A stretch of 7,640 nt of DNA from Planctomycetota bacterium (GCA_027622115.1 JAQBZS010000325.1:1-7640); one strand, 5' to 3'; positions 1 through 7,269 are shown, counted from the stretch's first letter. The notes: a model not told the origin generated them from the sequence alone. Numbers and translations: made by a program.

Positions 1-199
1 AATTCGCGGGGGCCGGTTCTACGGGGCGTCCGATCAAGACGGCCACAGCGCCGACACCGACCCCGTATCGGTGCAGGAATTCGCCGCCACGATCGCCTAC
101 GGTCTGGGACTCTCACTGACGGAAGAGGTGCATTCGAAAACCGGTCGCCCGTTCAAAGTCGCCAATGGGGCCGAGCCGGTAAAGGCCCTCTTTGGCTAG
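1..199 (+). CDS. DUF1501 family protein, C-terminal end (partial)
   Basis: This is the last 65 codons of a gene that starts before the window; the reading frame is set by codons beginning at position 2 and ends with TAG at 197-199. The visible protein contains GASDQDGHSA, then PVSVQEFAATIAYGLGL, then TGRPFKVANGAEPVKALFG. This order (G-A-[ST]-D-x-x-G, a PVSVxxxxATIxxxLG helix, then a GRPxxVxxGxxPxxxLF tail) is the usual C-terminus of DUF1501 proteins, sulfatase-like secreted proteins abundant in Planctomycetes and often paired with DUF1549/DUF1553 cytochrome-domain proteins. The catalytic part is outside the window, so activity cannot be judged. The end looks natural and complete, and the palindromic element begins at the very next base. 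Confidence 0.8.
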   Translation, partial: IRGGRFYGASDQDGHSADTDPVSVQEFAATIAYGLGLSLTEEVHSKTGRPFKVANGAEPVKALFG

Positions 200-297
200 A
201 AGCTATCTGAAAAAGGGGTCTGAACCTTTGGATGCCTCGCTAAACCCCGGCAAAAACTGAGGCCGGAGAGGGTCAGTCCCGGTTTTTCAGATAGCTT
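200..297. repeat. 98-bp near-palindromic element (REP/MITE-like)
   Basis: The outer arms are a perfect 15-bp inverted repeat, AAGCTATCTGAAAAA at 200-214 and TTTTTCAGATAGCTT at 283-297. After a 1-2 base offset, inner arms 216-229 and 267-280 also pair, with three mismatches over 14 bases, leaving a loop of about 37 bases. The element begins at the base after the DUF1501 stop codon and ends 23 bases before the floA remnant. Its inner arms contain CTGAACCTTT and GGGTCAG, both also found in the hairpin at 7341-7406. The structure is seen directly. Calling it a non-autonomous mobile or REP-like element is inference, and a transcription terminator for the DUF1501 gene is an alternative, since the downstream arm begins with five T. 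Confidence 0.6.
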
Positions 298-319
298 ACA
301 TTTTGGGGGATCGGGGTTG

Positions 320-333
320 ATCGCGAATCGCGA
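320..333. repeat. 7-bp tandem duplication at the floA breakpoint
   Basis: ATCGCGA occurs twice without a gap. The second copy encodes part of the IAK segment of FloA. Removing one copy would join the FloA frame to an upstream frame without the TGA at 318-320, so this duplication looks like a frameshifting lesion at the edge of the remnant. Confidence 0.6.
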
Positions 334-653
334 AAGCCGTGCTGGACAAGGGGCTGGATTCGCAAACGGCCTATGAAATCGTGTCCATCGACATCGCGGA
401 TATTGATGTCGGTGACAACGTGGGTGCTCGCTTGCAGGCGGATCAGGCTGCGGCCGACAAACGAATCGCTCAGGCCAAGGCCGAGGAACGTCGAGCGCAT
501 GCGGTCGCGCAAGAGCAAGACATGAAGGCGCTGGTTCAGGAGAATCGTGCGAAAGTCGTCCTGGCGGAAGCCGAAGTCCCAATGGCGATGGCTGCGGCGT
601 TTCGAGCGGGGAACCTACGAGCCGGCGGAAATCAGGGGTCGGCAACGCCGTAA
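321..653 (+). pseudogene. floA: flotillin-like FloA, 5'-truncated remnant
   Basis: The translation from 321 reads SRIAKAVLDKGLD, then AYEIVSIDIADIDVGDNVGA, then LQADQAAADKRIAQAKAEERRAHAVAQEQ, then RAKVVLAEAEVPMAMAAAFRAGNL. This is the C-terminal third of FloA (UPF0365), the membrane-microdomain scaffold protein, including its charged Ala/Glu-rich coiled coil. FloA is normally about 330 residues with an N-terminal membrane hairpin and an SPFH domain; only about 110 residues remain and the membrane anchor is missing. A TGA at 318-320 closes the frame just upstream. A 7-bp tandem duplication ATCGCGA (320-326 and 327-333) lies exactly there and shifts the frame. After FRAGNL the tail (RAGGNQGSATP) no longer resembles the usual FloA end. 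A short product from GTG 339 is possible, but no function is expected for it. Family assignment is firm; pseudogene status is inferred. Confidence 0.78.
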
Positions 654-708
654 GGATCCCCGATAAGCCGGAACCCAAAACGATGGAACAGGCCCCACTC
701 GGGCAATT

Positions 709-743
709 GATCGGACTGATCCGTCCGATCGGACTGATCCGTC
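709..743. repeat. two tandem 18-bp units upstream of tssE
   Basis: GATCGGACTGATCCGTC is present at 709-725 and again at 727-743, an exact copy with an 18-bp period. Within the pair, GATCGGA (709-715) and TCCGATC (724-730) form a 7-bp stem with an 8-base loop, so a hairpin is also possible. It lies about 115 bp before the tssE start, in the only spacer where a promoter for tssEF could lie. An operator role is possible but nothing else supports it, and I could not identify clear -35/-10 boxes. Confidence 0.5.
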
Positions 744-857
744 AAATCTCCTGATCATCTTGCGATGGATATCACTGAAAAGAGACGAAGCGGACTGTGG
801 AACGGCTCGGCTGCGCCGTGATCGATTGTTTGCTCTATGGGTCGGGAGTATTTTTTC

Positions 858-1337
858 ATGTCGACGTTGGATACCGACCCACTGCTGCCTTCCATTTTGG
901 ATCGATTGATTGATCTCGATCCGAAAGTCTCCGAGGAACCGCTCTGGGCTCGATCTCACTCGGTAAGGCTGATCCGGAACAACGTGGGCCGCGACCTCGA
1001 AGCGTTGTTGAATACGCTGCACACGCGACAGGATCTCGTCGATGGCAAAGGCGAATTGGCCGAATCCGTGCTGACTTATGGGTTGCCGGACTTCACCGCG
1101 TCCGGCATGGACGCGGGCGACGAACGGACGCGTCTGGAAGCCTGCGTGGAACAAGCCATCCGCTCGTTCGAGCCGCGTTTGATTCAGGTCAACGTGACGG
1201 TGCATCCTCTGAAGAGTCATCGTGACCGTCAGTTGCACATGACGATCGAAGCGATCTTGCATGTGCATCCCCTGGTCGAACCCGTGTCGTTTGATGCGGT
1301 GGTCGACACTTCCAGTCAAGCTTGCAAAGTGAACTGA
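858..1337 (+). CDS. tssE: type VI secretion system baseplate protein TssE (gp25-like)
   Basis: TssE is the gp25/lysozyme-like wedge component of the T6SS baseplate in the cytoplasm, bound with TssF, TssG and TssK, and helps start sheath assembly. The 159-residue product matches the small family size. It shows LLPSILDRL at the N-terminus, LEALLNT in the first third, SVLTYGLPDF near residues 70-79, FEPRL at about 104-108, and the V-x-V strand plus IEAILHVHPL-EPVSF that end the GPW/gp25 fold. I chose ATG 858 because GGGAG (844-848) lies nine bases upstream and the protein then begins MSTLDTDPLLPS. ATG 837 in the same frame would add seven residues but lacks a ribosome binding site. The gene is followed 16 bp later by tssF, the standard order. 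No sheath genes (tssB, tssC) or hcp precede it; a floA remnant does. Confidence 0.9.
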   Translation: MSTLDTDPLLPSILDRLIDLDPKVSEEPLWARSHSVRLIRNNVGRDLEALLNTLHTRQDLVDGKGELAESVLTYGLPDFTASGMDAGDERTRLEACVEQAIRSFEPRLIQVNVTVHPLKSHRDRQLHMTIEAILHVHPLVEPVSFDAVVDTSSQACKVN

Positions 1338-1353
1338 ACGGGTAGGCCAAGTT

Positions 1354-3306
1354 ATGCGTCGCGACCTCGAACACTACTACGAACAAGAGTTGTTCTACGT
1401 CCGCAAAATGGCCAGCGAGTTCGCCGAGGGTCGACCGAAAATCGCGGACCGGCTAATGCTCGATGGAGAAGGTCAGTCGGATGATCCACACGTCGAACGA
1501 TTGATCCAAGCGTTTTCGTTTCTGACCGCGCGGATTCAACTCAAGCTCGATGATGAGTTTCCGCAACTCGTCGATTCGCTGCTCGACGTGTTGTATCCGC
1601 ACTACTTGGCACCGATTCCGTCGATGTCCGTCGTGCAGTTCGACCCCGATCCGGATCAAGGTCAATTGACCGCCGGATACGACATCGAACGCCACCGCAT
1701 GCTTTATTCACGCGAAGTCAGCGGCTTCCCCTGCCGTTTTCGCACGACCTATCCGCTGCGTCTGTGGCCGTTGGCGGTGGAACTCGCAGAATACCACGCC
1801 AAGCCATTCAGCGATTCGTTGCACGTTCCGTCGCTCGAATCCGATCTGTTCGTCAACGAACGCGACGTCAAGGCGGTCATTCGCATCAAGTTGAAGACAA
1901 TCGGTGGCGCGTCGATTGCCGAGTTCGATGCGAACCGTTTCAACGGCCGGACGGCGGGCGAAACTCCGGTCGACAGCCCCAACGGATTGCGGTTTTTTCT
2001 GTCCAACGACGACCAAACCGTCAGTCAACTCTACGAACTCATTTTCAATCAAACGCTGGCGGTTCGCGGCCGGCCGACCGGTGATTTCGCCAAGACTTCG
2101 GTGCAGCCGCTCGGCATCGAAGACGTCGGCTTCGACGTGGGCGAAGGCATGCTGCCGTACGGCAATCGTTCGTTTCTCGGCTATCGGCTGCTGACCGAGT
2201 TCTTCTGCTTCCCCCGCAAGTTTCACTTTTTCGACGTCACGGGTCTCAAGTCGGTGATCAAGGCGGGTGCCGACAAATCGATCGAATTATTCCTGTTTCT
2301 CGACCACCATGCCCCCGAACTGACATCGAGAATCAACGCCGAAACCTTCCGGCTGGGCTGCGTGCCGATCGTGAACTTGTTTAAGACCAAGGCGCATCCG
2401 ATTCAAGCCACGCACATGAAGTCGGAATACCGCGTCGTGGCCAATGAACGGCATCAGCGGTCGATCGAAGTCTATTCGGTGAACGCGGTCAGCAGCACGG
2501 ATCGCGGCACGGGCGAGTCCGTTGAGTACGAGTCCTATTTTGCCTGCCGTCATGGTGCGTCCACGGTGAAACCCTCGGCGTATTGGGTTTCGGAACGCCG
2601 CGCGGCCATCCACAAAAACGATCGCGGGACTGAAGTGTATTTGTCGATCGTCGACCCCACGTTCGCTCCCACACGACCGCCGCATGACGTATTGAATGTC
2701 GATATCACATGCTCCAACCGCGATCTACCCGGCGAATTGAGAGCTGCCGGAGGTGCCGAGTGGGGCTTTCAACTTGAAGGCCAAGCACCGGCGAAGCACA
2801 TCGTTCCGGTCGTCAATCCCACGACCTCGCATCGCCTGGCATTCGGCCGCCAGCAACACGGACAGAAAAAAGGCCAACCCACACTCGACGCTCGCGAACA
2901 CCGCTGGCGATTGGTTTCGCACTTGTCGCTGAACCACTTGTCAATCACCGACGACGAGTCCGGTGCCGATGCGCTGAAAGAAATCTTGCGGCTGTACGAC
3001 TACGCCAGTTCGCAGGTCACGGCGCAATTGATCGCGGGCATTTCATCCGTAAAGAGCAAACGCATCACGCAGCGTTTGACGGACGGTGTCGTGCAGGGCT
3101 TCTGCCGAGGCACTCGGATCACGATCGAATTTCGGCCGGACGCGTACAGTTCAAGTGGCGTCTATCTGTTTGCGGCAGTCCTGGATCGCTTTCTGGCGAT
3201 GTATACGTCGATCAACTCGTTCACACAGTTGGTGACGAAGTGGGTGGGCGCTCCCGAACCGTTCAAAACATGGCCATGCCGGATCGGCATGCGCGATCAT
3301 CTTTAG
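1354..3306 (+). CDS. tssF: type VI secretion system baseplate subunit TssF (VasA/ImpG)
   Basis: TssF is the large wedge protein of the T6SS baseplate. Two copies normally pack with one TssG and bind TssE and TssK. The 650-residue product is at the long end of the usual 580-650 range and looks intact. The family N-terminus is clear: LEHYYEQELFYVRKMASEFA at residues 5-24, then DPHVERLIQAFSFLTARIQ and DEFPQLVDSLLDVLYPHYL, followed by the proline-rich PIPSMSVVQF. The C-terminal signature GVYLFAAVLDRFLAMYTSIN begins at about residue 602 and leads into SFTQLV. A weak ribosome binding site (GGGTAGG) precedes ATG 1354. Co-transcription with tssE is very likely from the 16-bp gap. The oddity is downstream: tssG, nearly always next, is replaced by a gamma-glutamyltranspeptidase gene 14 bp after the stop. 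Confidence 0.93.
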   Translation: MRRDLEHYYEQELFYVRKMASEFAEGRPKIADRLMLDGEGQSDDPHVERLIQAFSFLTARIQLKLDDEFPQLVDSLLDVLYPHYLAPIPSMSVVQFDPDPDQGQLTAGYDIERHRMLYSREVSGFPCRFRTTYPLRLWPLAVELAEYHAKPFSDSLHVPSLESDLFVNERDVKAVIRIKLKTIGGASIAEFDANRFNGRTAGETPVDSPNGLRFFLSNDDQTVSQLYELIFNQTLAVRGRPTGDFAKTSVQPLGIEDVGFDVGEGMLPYGNRSFLGYRLLTEFFCFPRKFHFFDVTGLKSVIKAGADKSIELFLFLDHHAPELTSRINAETFRLGCVPIVNLFKTKAHPIQATHMKSEYRVVANERHQRSIEVYSVNAVSSTDRGTGESVEYESYFACRHGASTVKPSAYWVSERRAAIHKNDRGTEVYLSIVDPTFAPTRPPHDVLNVDITCSNRDLPGELRAAGGAEWGFQLEGQAPAKHIVPVVNPTTSHRLAFGRQQHGQKKGQPTLDAREHRWRLVSHLSLNHLSITDDESGADALKEILRLYDYASSQVTAQLIAGISSVKSKRITQRLTDGVVQGFCRGTRITIEFRPDAYSSSGVYLFAAVLDRFLAMYTSINSFTQLVTKWVGAPEPFKTWPCRIGMRDHL

Positions 3307-3320
3307 TGGGTGGGACTGAC

Positions 3321-5132
3321 ATGAGAATTGAGAAACTTGGCAAGGCTCCGTTTCGCCACAACCTTCCAACTGATCATGTCGCCGCAACCGAACGCGACGC
3401 TTCATCGCGAAATTCCTCGAGCATCGATTGTGTCGCGCTTGGAGGCATGTTGGTGCTGGTTCTGGCGGTTGTCGCGAACGATGTCAGGGCGGCGGATCGG
3501 CCGCTCGAACGTCCCGAGACCGTGACTGCGAAACACGGGATGGTCGTTAGCGTTTCGAGCCCCGCGACCGAAGTCGGTGTGGCGATTCTCAAGCGAGGCG
3601 GCAACTCGGTTGATGCGGCCGTCGGTGTGGCGTTGGCATTGGCGGTGACGTATCCGCAGGCCGGGAATATCGGTGGCGGAGGATTCATGATGGTCCATCC
3701 GTCGGACGGTCGACCGCCAATGTGCGTCGAATATCGAGAGACCGCGCCGGCGAGCGCGCATCGCGACACGTTCTCACTCAAGGACAATCGCCTCGGTCAC
3801 AAAGTCGTCGGCGTGCCCGGCACGTTGCGCGGATTGGAACTCGCTCACAAAACGTACGGCAAATTGACGTGGGCGGAACTGGCGGTGCCCGCGGAAAAGT
3901 TGGCTCGCGACGGATTTGCCCTGGATCATGCCGTTGCCGATTCGCTCAACGAATCCTTGAAGAGCGAGGCGACTCGGCCATTCAAGGCGTTCCATCTGGC
4001 GTTCGGTCGCACGGACCAACGCGACTGGAAAGCGGGCGATGTCCTAAAGCAACCGGACCTTGCCAAGACGTTGGCGTTGATTGCCAAGCATGGTGCGGAC
4101 GCTTTTTATCACGGACCGATTGCGGGTCAAATTGTCGCTGAAATGCGGACTGGACGCGGCTTGATCACGGCGGACGACTTGCGAAATTATCGCGCAAAAC
4201 TTCGGCAGCCGATTCGGGGGACCTTTCACGGATTCGACATCTACGGCCCGCCGCCACCCAGTTCCGGCGGCATCTGTCTCGTGCAAATGCTGAATGTGTT
4301 GGAGCAGTTCCCGCTTAAAAAACACGACCGGTATTCGGCGCAAACGCTGCACTTGATGGTGGAATCGATGCGGCGAGCCTACTTGGATCGGGCTCGACAT
4401 CTCGGTGACGCGGACTTTGTGAAAATCCCGCCGCACCTGATCACCAAGGACTACGCCAAGAAACTCGCGGCATCGATCGATGCCGAACGGGCCACGTCCA
4501 GCGAGGAACTGGCGACCGACATTCCGCTGGCCGAAGAGCCACCATCGACGACGCATTTCTCCGTGATGGATTCGTCGGGCATGGCGGTGTCGAACACGTA
4601 CACATTGGAGCAGAGTTTTGGTTCGCGAGTTGTCGTACGCGGCGCGGGATTCCTACTCAACAACGAAATGGGCGACTTCAATTGGAAAGCCGGCCACACG
4701 GATCGACGCGGACGGATCGGCACACCCGCGAATTTGATCGCCCCCGGCAAACGCATGTTGAGTTCTCAGACACCGACGATCGTGGCCCGCGACGGCAAGC
4801 CGGTGCTCGTCACGGGAAGTCCCGGCGGCCGCACGATCATCAACACGGTGCTGTGCATGGTGGTGAACGTCACGCTTTTCGACATGACGTTGGAAGAAGC
4901 GATGGCCGCGCCTCGGTTGCATCACCAATGGTTGCCCGACGAAGTCCGCTTCGAGTCGACCGGCGACGCGATATACGCGGACGTGGTCGCGAAACTCAGA
5001 AAGCTCGGCCACAAGGTCAATCCCAAGTCCGCCCAGCAGGGAGACGCTCACTCGATCCTGCGTGATTCGAGCACGGGCGAATTGCACGGAGTTGCCGATA
5101 CAAGGCGAAGCGGAAAAGCCGCGGGGTTTTGA
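3321..5132 (+). CDS. ggt: gamma-glutamyltranspeptidase (glutathione hydrolase), secreted
   Basis: GGT transfers or hydrolyses the gamma-glutamyl group of glutathione and related compounds. The proenzyme cleaves itself into large and small subunits. From ATG 3321 the product is 603 residues, normal for the family. Visible hallmarks: NSVDAAVGVALALAVTYPQ, GNIGGGGFMM, substrate-binding Arg139 in YRETAP, PPPSSGG, the autocleavage site before Thr410 in TTHFSVMD (the nucleophile at the small-subunit N-terminus), VSNTYTLEQSFGS, LLNNEMGDF, Ser481-Ser482 in MLSSQTPT, and the oxyanion loop GSPGG at 499-503. All key residues are present, so it should be active. Residues 34-57 form a hydrophobic stretch ending in VRA-AD, a plausible signal peptidase I site after an unusually long n-region. 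The start is uncertain: 3321 follows GGGTGGG, 3447 (residue 43) would leave a very short signal, and an in-frame GTG at 3240 lies inside tssF. It sits 14 bp behind tssF and may be co-transcribed, though a functional link is not evident. Confidence 0.93.
   Translation: MRIEKLGKAPFRHNLPTDHVAATERDASSRNSSSIDCVALGGMLVLVLAVVANDVRAADRPLERPETVTAKHGMVVSVSSPATEVGVAILKRGGNSVDAAVGVALALAVTYPQAGNIGGGGFMMVHPSDGRPPMCVEYRETAPASAHRDTFSLKDNRLGHKVVGVPGTLRGLELAHKTYGKLTWAELAVPAEKLARDGFALDHAVADSLNESLKSEATRPFKAFHLAFGRTDQRDWKAGDVLKQPDLAKTLALIAKHGADAFYHGPIAGQIVAEMRTGRGLITADDLRNYRAKLRQPIRGTFHGFDIYGPPPPSSGGICLVQMLNVLEQFPLKKHDRYSAQTLHLMVESMRRAYLDRARHLGDADFVKIPPHLITKDYAKKLAASIDAERATSSEELATDIPLAEEPPSTTHFSVMDSSGMAVSNTYTLEQSFGSRVVVRGAGFLLNNEMGDFNWKAGHTDRRGRIGTPANLIAPGKRMLSSQTPTIVARDGKPVLVTGSPGGRTIINTVLCMVVNVTLFDMTLEEAMAAPRLHHQWLPDEVRFESTGDAIYADVVAKLRKLGHKVNPKSAQQGDAHSILRDSSTGELHGVADTRRSGKAAGF
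5110..5122 (+). terminator. small GC hairpin at the end of ggt
   Basis: GCGG (5110-5113) and CCGC (5119-5122) can form a 4-bp stem with a 5-base loop, followed by GGGGTTTT. It lies within the last codons of ggt. It resembles a very weak intrinsic terminator, but the stem is short and the T run is only four bases. Confidence 0.2.
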
Positions 5133-5185
5133 TCGACGAATATCGTGACCGAAGAATCGCCTGCAATCACCTCCCGGAACGAATT

Positions 5186-5204
5186 CGTAGGCGGTCCGCC
5201 TGTG
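5186..5204. terminator. hairpin in the convergent spacer, possible bidirectional terminator
   Basis: AGGCG and CGCCT pair around the three-base loop GTC (5189-5201). The stem extends to eight pairs (5186-5204) with two G-U wobbles. It sits in the 197-bp gap between the 3' ends of ggt (+) and the di-haem peroxidase gene (-), where a shared terminator would be expected. There is no strong T tract on either side, so the role is inferred from place and shape only. Confidence 0.3.
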
Positions 5205-5329
5205 CTTCACGATTCCTTAATTGAGTTACTTGAACTTGATTCAAAGGCTGGGATGTGACTTATAGGCTACACTTGCAAAAGCGTGGATTCCACAGTCTGG
5301 CGACGGTAGCCACGGCTCAATCGAAACTG

Positions 5330-7081
5330 TTATTTCGCGGTCGATGCTTCCTGTTGTTGCCGCCTCACATCCGCGAGACCGGGGACCGGTAGACCACTCG
5401 GCACACTTGTAGGGATCGTGGCGCGCAGTCGCTCATGGAGATTGGGTGCAGTCAGCGAGGCAAGAAACTGCATTAGGTCATCGAATTCTTGTCGGGTTAT
5501 CGCAATGGGGGATAAATCGACTCCTTGTATCATCTGTTGGATCACGCCTCCTTTCGCAGAGTAAGCATGTTTTAGAGCAGGCTGCGTTAAGTGCGACTCT
5601 GGGTTGTACGTAAGAAGTGACCTAACGGGATTTAGATGGTGCCGGACGACGCCACGCAGGTCACTTATCGAACCGTTGTGCATCCACGGGCCGGTTTCCG
5701 TCACGTTGCGTAGCGGCGGTGTTCGAAATGCGTAGAGATCCCTGCAGTCCTTCGTTTCTGCATACCGCCCTACGTCCAGGCCGAGCTTGCTGTCCTTGCC
5801 AGGGCCGACGTGCGGCACGGCGAGATTGTAGTGCTGTTGATCCGTAAGCAACGGGCCTGAATGGCAGCGGCCGCAGCCCGCCTTTCCGTAGAATACAATT
5901 CCGCCTCGCTTCTGCGGATTACTTAATGCCTCGAGGTTGCCTCTCATGTATTCATCGAATGGGCTGTCATCGAAACTGAACGCAACCGTTTCGAAAGCTG
6001 CAATGCAATTGGCCGCCTGAACGAAACTGAGTCGATGGAGGTCTTGGAGAGTAATGTTATAGGCATCCATGAACAACTTCTGATATCCGGGCACTTGCAG
6101 CAATCTCTTCATCAAGAGGTGCCAGATGGCCGGCCAGTCCTTATCGCCAAGCGCAGCCAATTCGTTGTTGTGCAATGGGTTGTATGCGTCTTGGATAGCC
6201 CCCCGCATCTCGTCTCGACTTGTGACGGGGAACATGGCTTGCAGTGCGAGCAGATTCATAATGCCCGGTGGCAACTGAGCTTTGGCTGGCGAGATCGCGT
6301 AACCGTCCGGTGTGATAGCAACGCGACTGTCCCAGAATTGAGAAGACCAATAGCGTGAACCACGATTGAATAAATCGGGAGAGTTTCGGGGGGCGAAACG
6401 CCGGCCCCGACCTGAGATCCTTGCCGGGCCAATCCGACTTGGCGTCATCGTGCCCGTGCCAACGGACAACGAAAGCGAGTCCCCTCCTGCCAACGTTGGG
6501 TGATGGCACGTCGCGCAAGCCACGTCTCGATTGCCGCTCAGCAGAGGGTCGAAGAACAATGCTTGCCCGAGTCTCAATTGAGCGTCGGGAAAGGTGGGGC
6601 TGCGGTCGATTGGGGCGACATTATGTGCCCGAAGCAATCTGATCAGCAGAATGTCCTCGTGTGAATACTGGCTTATTACGCCACCGGCTTGTTGTACCGC
6701 GAAATCGTTGGGGCTTTTCAGGTTGGGAGGATGAACACGAGCAATAAAACGTGAGGTCGCGTTATTGACGGGAAGGACTGTTGACTTGGCGCTTGAACGC
6801 CGCTGGTCGCGTCGGGCATGTGATGATGAGGCGGACGTGACGCGGTGTTCACGCGGGGAAGCGGTCGTACTATGTGCTGGTCTGTCGCTTCTCACCGGTG
6901 AATTCGTCGTCTGTTGGCAGGCGAATGTCACCAGCGTGATTAGAATATAGAAACGACAGTTTGCAATCAGCCTGGACGATCCAGCTCGGCGCGTCGAATG
7001 TGCGAATTGGAGTTTCTTGGTGTTGTACATGACGGGCGTTGGAAGCCGAGATGGCTCATTGACTCGTTCGAATCTCGTCAC
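5330..7081 (-). CDS. di-haem cytochrome c peroxidase (CcpA/MauG family)
   Basis: The family uses two covalently bound c-type haems outside the cytoplasm, either to reduce hydrogen peroxide with electrons from small cytochromes or, in MauG-like members, to oxidise a protein substrate. Numbered from GTG 7081 (583 residues), the two haem sites are CATCH at 189-193 and CGRCH at 403-407. Other family segments are LGQALFFDPLLSGNRDVAC before haem 1, FWDSR at 249-253, PFDEYMRG, AFRTPPLRNV at 451-460 and PWMHNGSISDL at 465-475. Residues 43-54 are a hydrophobic export segment after a basic stretch; Cys55 could be lipidated, but the lipobox is poor. Residues 60-110 form a Ser/Thr/Arg-rich linker, making it longer than classical 320-350-residue peroxidases. 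Start choice is open: GTG 7081 has AAGG upstream, while ATG 7030 (residue 18) lacks a ribosome binding site but gives a more ordinary signal peptide. The physiological substrate is unknown. The gene faces ggt and shares no operon with it. Confidence 0.88.
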   Translation of the reverse strand: MTRFERVNEPSRLPTPVMYNTKKLQFAHSTRRAGSSRLIANCRFYILITLVTFACQQTTNSPVRSDRPAHSTTASPREHRVTSASSSHARRDQRRSSAKSTVLPVNNATSRFIARVHPPNLKSPNDFAVQQAGGVISQYSHEDILLIRLLRAHNVAPIDRSPTFPDAQLRLGQALFFDPLLSGNRDVACATCHHPTLAGGDSLSLSVGTGTMTPSRIGPARISGRGRRFAPRNSPDLFNRGSRYWSSQFWDSRVAITPDGYAISPAKAQLPPGIMNLLALQAMFPVTSRDEMRGAIQDAYNPLHNNELAALGDKDWPAIWHLLMKRLLQVPGYQKLFMDAYNITLQDLHRLSFVQAANCIAAFETVAFSFDDSPFDEYMRGNLEALSNPQKRGGIVFYGKAGCGRCHSGPLLTDQQHYNLAVPHVGPGKDSKLGLDVGRYAETKDCRDLYAFRTPPLRNVTETGPWMHNGSISDLRGVVRHHLNPVRSLLTYNPESHLTQPALKHAYSAKGGVIQQMIQGVDLSPIAITRQEFDDLMQFLASLTAPNLHERLRATIPTSVPSGLPVPGLADVRRQQQEASTAK

Positions 7082-7269
7082 GCAGCCTTGGCATTGGGGC
7101 AGAGGTAAAAACGACGAGCGTAAGGAGATCCACGCGGTCGCCGTTTGCGTGGGCGAGCCTGAGTATCAGACTCATCGACGCGATTGGTTCCGTTGATCAA
7201 CCAGACAGCTCGCCACCCGTCAAATGGAAATCTCGATACGTCTACGCAGATTGGATTAATCAGAGGCAA
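7078..7269 (-). CDS. doubtful 63-residue Arg-rich ORF upstream of the peroxidase gene
   Basis: The product begins MPLINPICVDVSRF and ends with an Arg/Pro-rich tail (RPRKRRPRGSPYARR) and CPNAKAA. I recognise no family, signal peptide or membrane segment. Its TGA stop overlaps the GTG start of the peroxidase gene (shared GTGA, 7078-7081), an arrangement that can give translational coupling, and this is its main support. Against it, the biased composition is typical of chance ORFs in GC-rich DNA, and no clear ribosome binding site is visible. If ATG 7030 is the real start of the peroxidase, the overlap means nothing. Confidence 0.2.
   Translation of the reverse strand: MPLINPICVDVSRFPFDGWRAVWLINGTNRVDESDTQARPRKRRPRGSPYARRFYLCPNAKAA

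Noticed and set aside
196..678. 160-residue minus-strand ORF over the palindrome and floA remnant
   Set aside because: The FloA coiled-coil signature is on the plus strand, and this ORF is Pro/Arg-rich, crosses the palindromic element and has no recognisable content.
615..1319. 234-residue minus-strand ORF opposite tssE
   Set aside because: It is antisense to the well-supported tssE, has no recognisable domain and has His/Arg-rich composition typical of antisense frames in GC-rich DNA.
1708..2685. Minus-strand ORFs opposite tssF (including 1708-2226 and 2287-2685)
   Set aside because: They are fully inside tssF, whose motifs and length are convincing; no family features are seen in the antisense translations.
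3240..3320. GTG 3240 as the ggt start
   Set aside because: It would add 27 residues encoded by the 3' end of tssF in another frame, with no ribosome binding site and no match to a signal peptide.
3722..5210. Long ORFs in other frames over ggt (for example 3722-4141 + and 4653-5210 -)
   Set aside because: They are shadows of ggt; all catalytic motifs of the transpeptidase are in the chosen frame.
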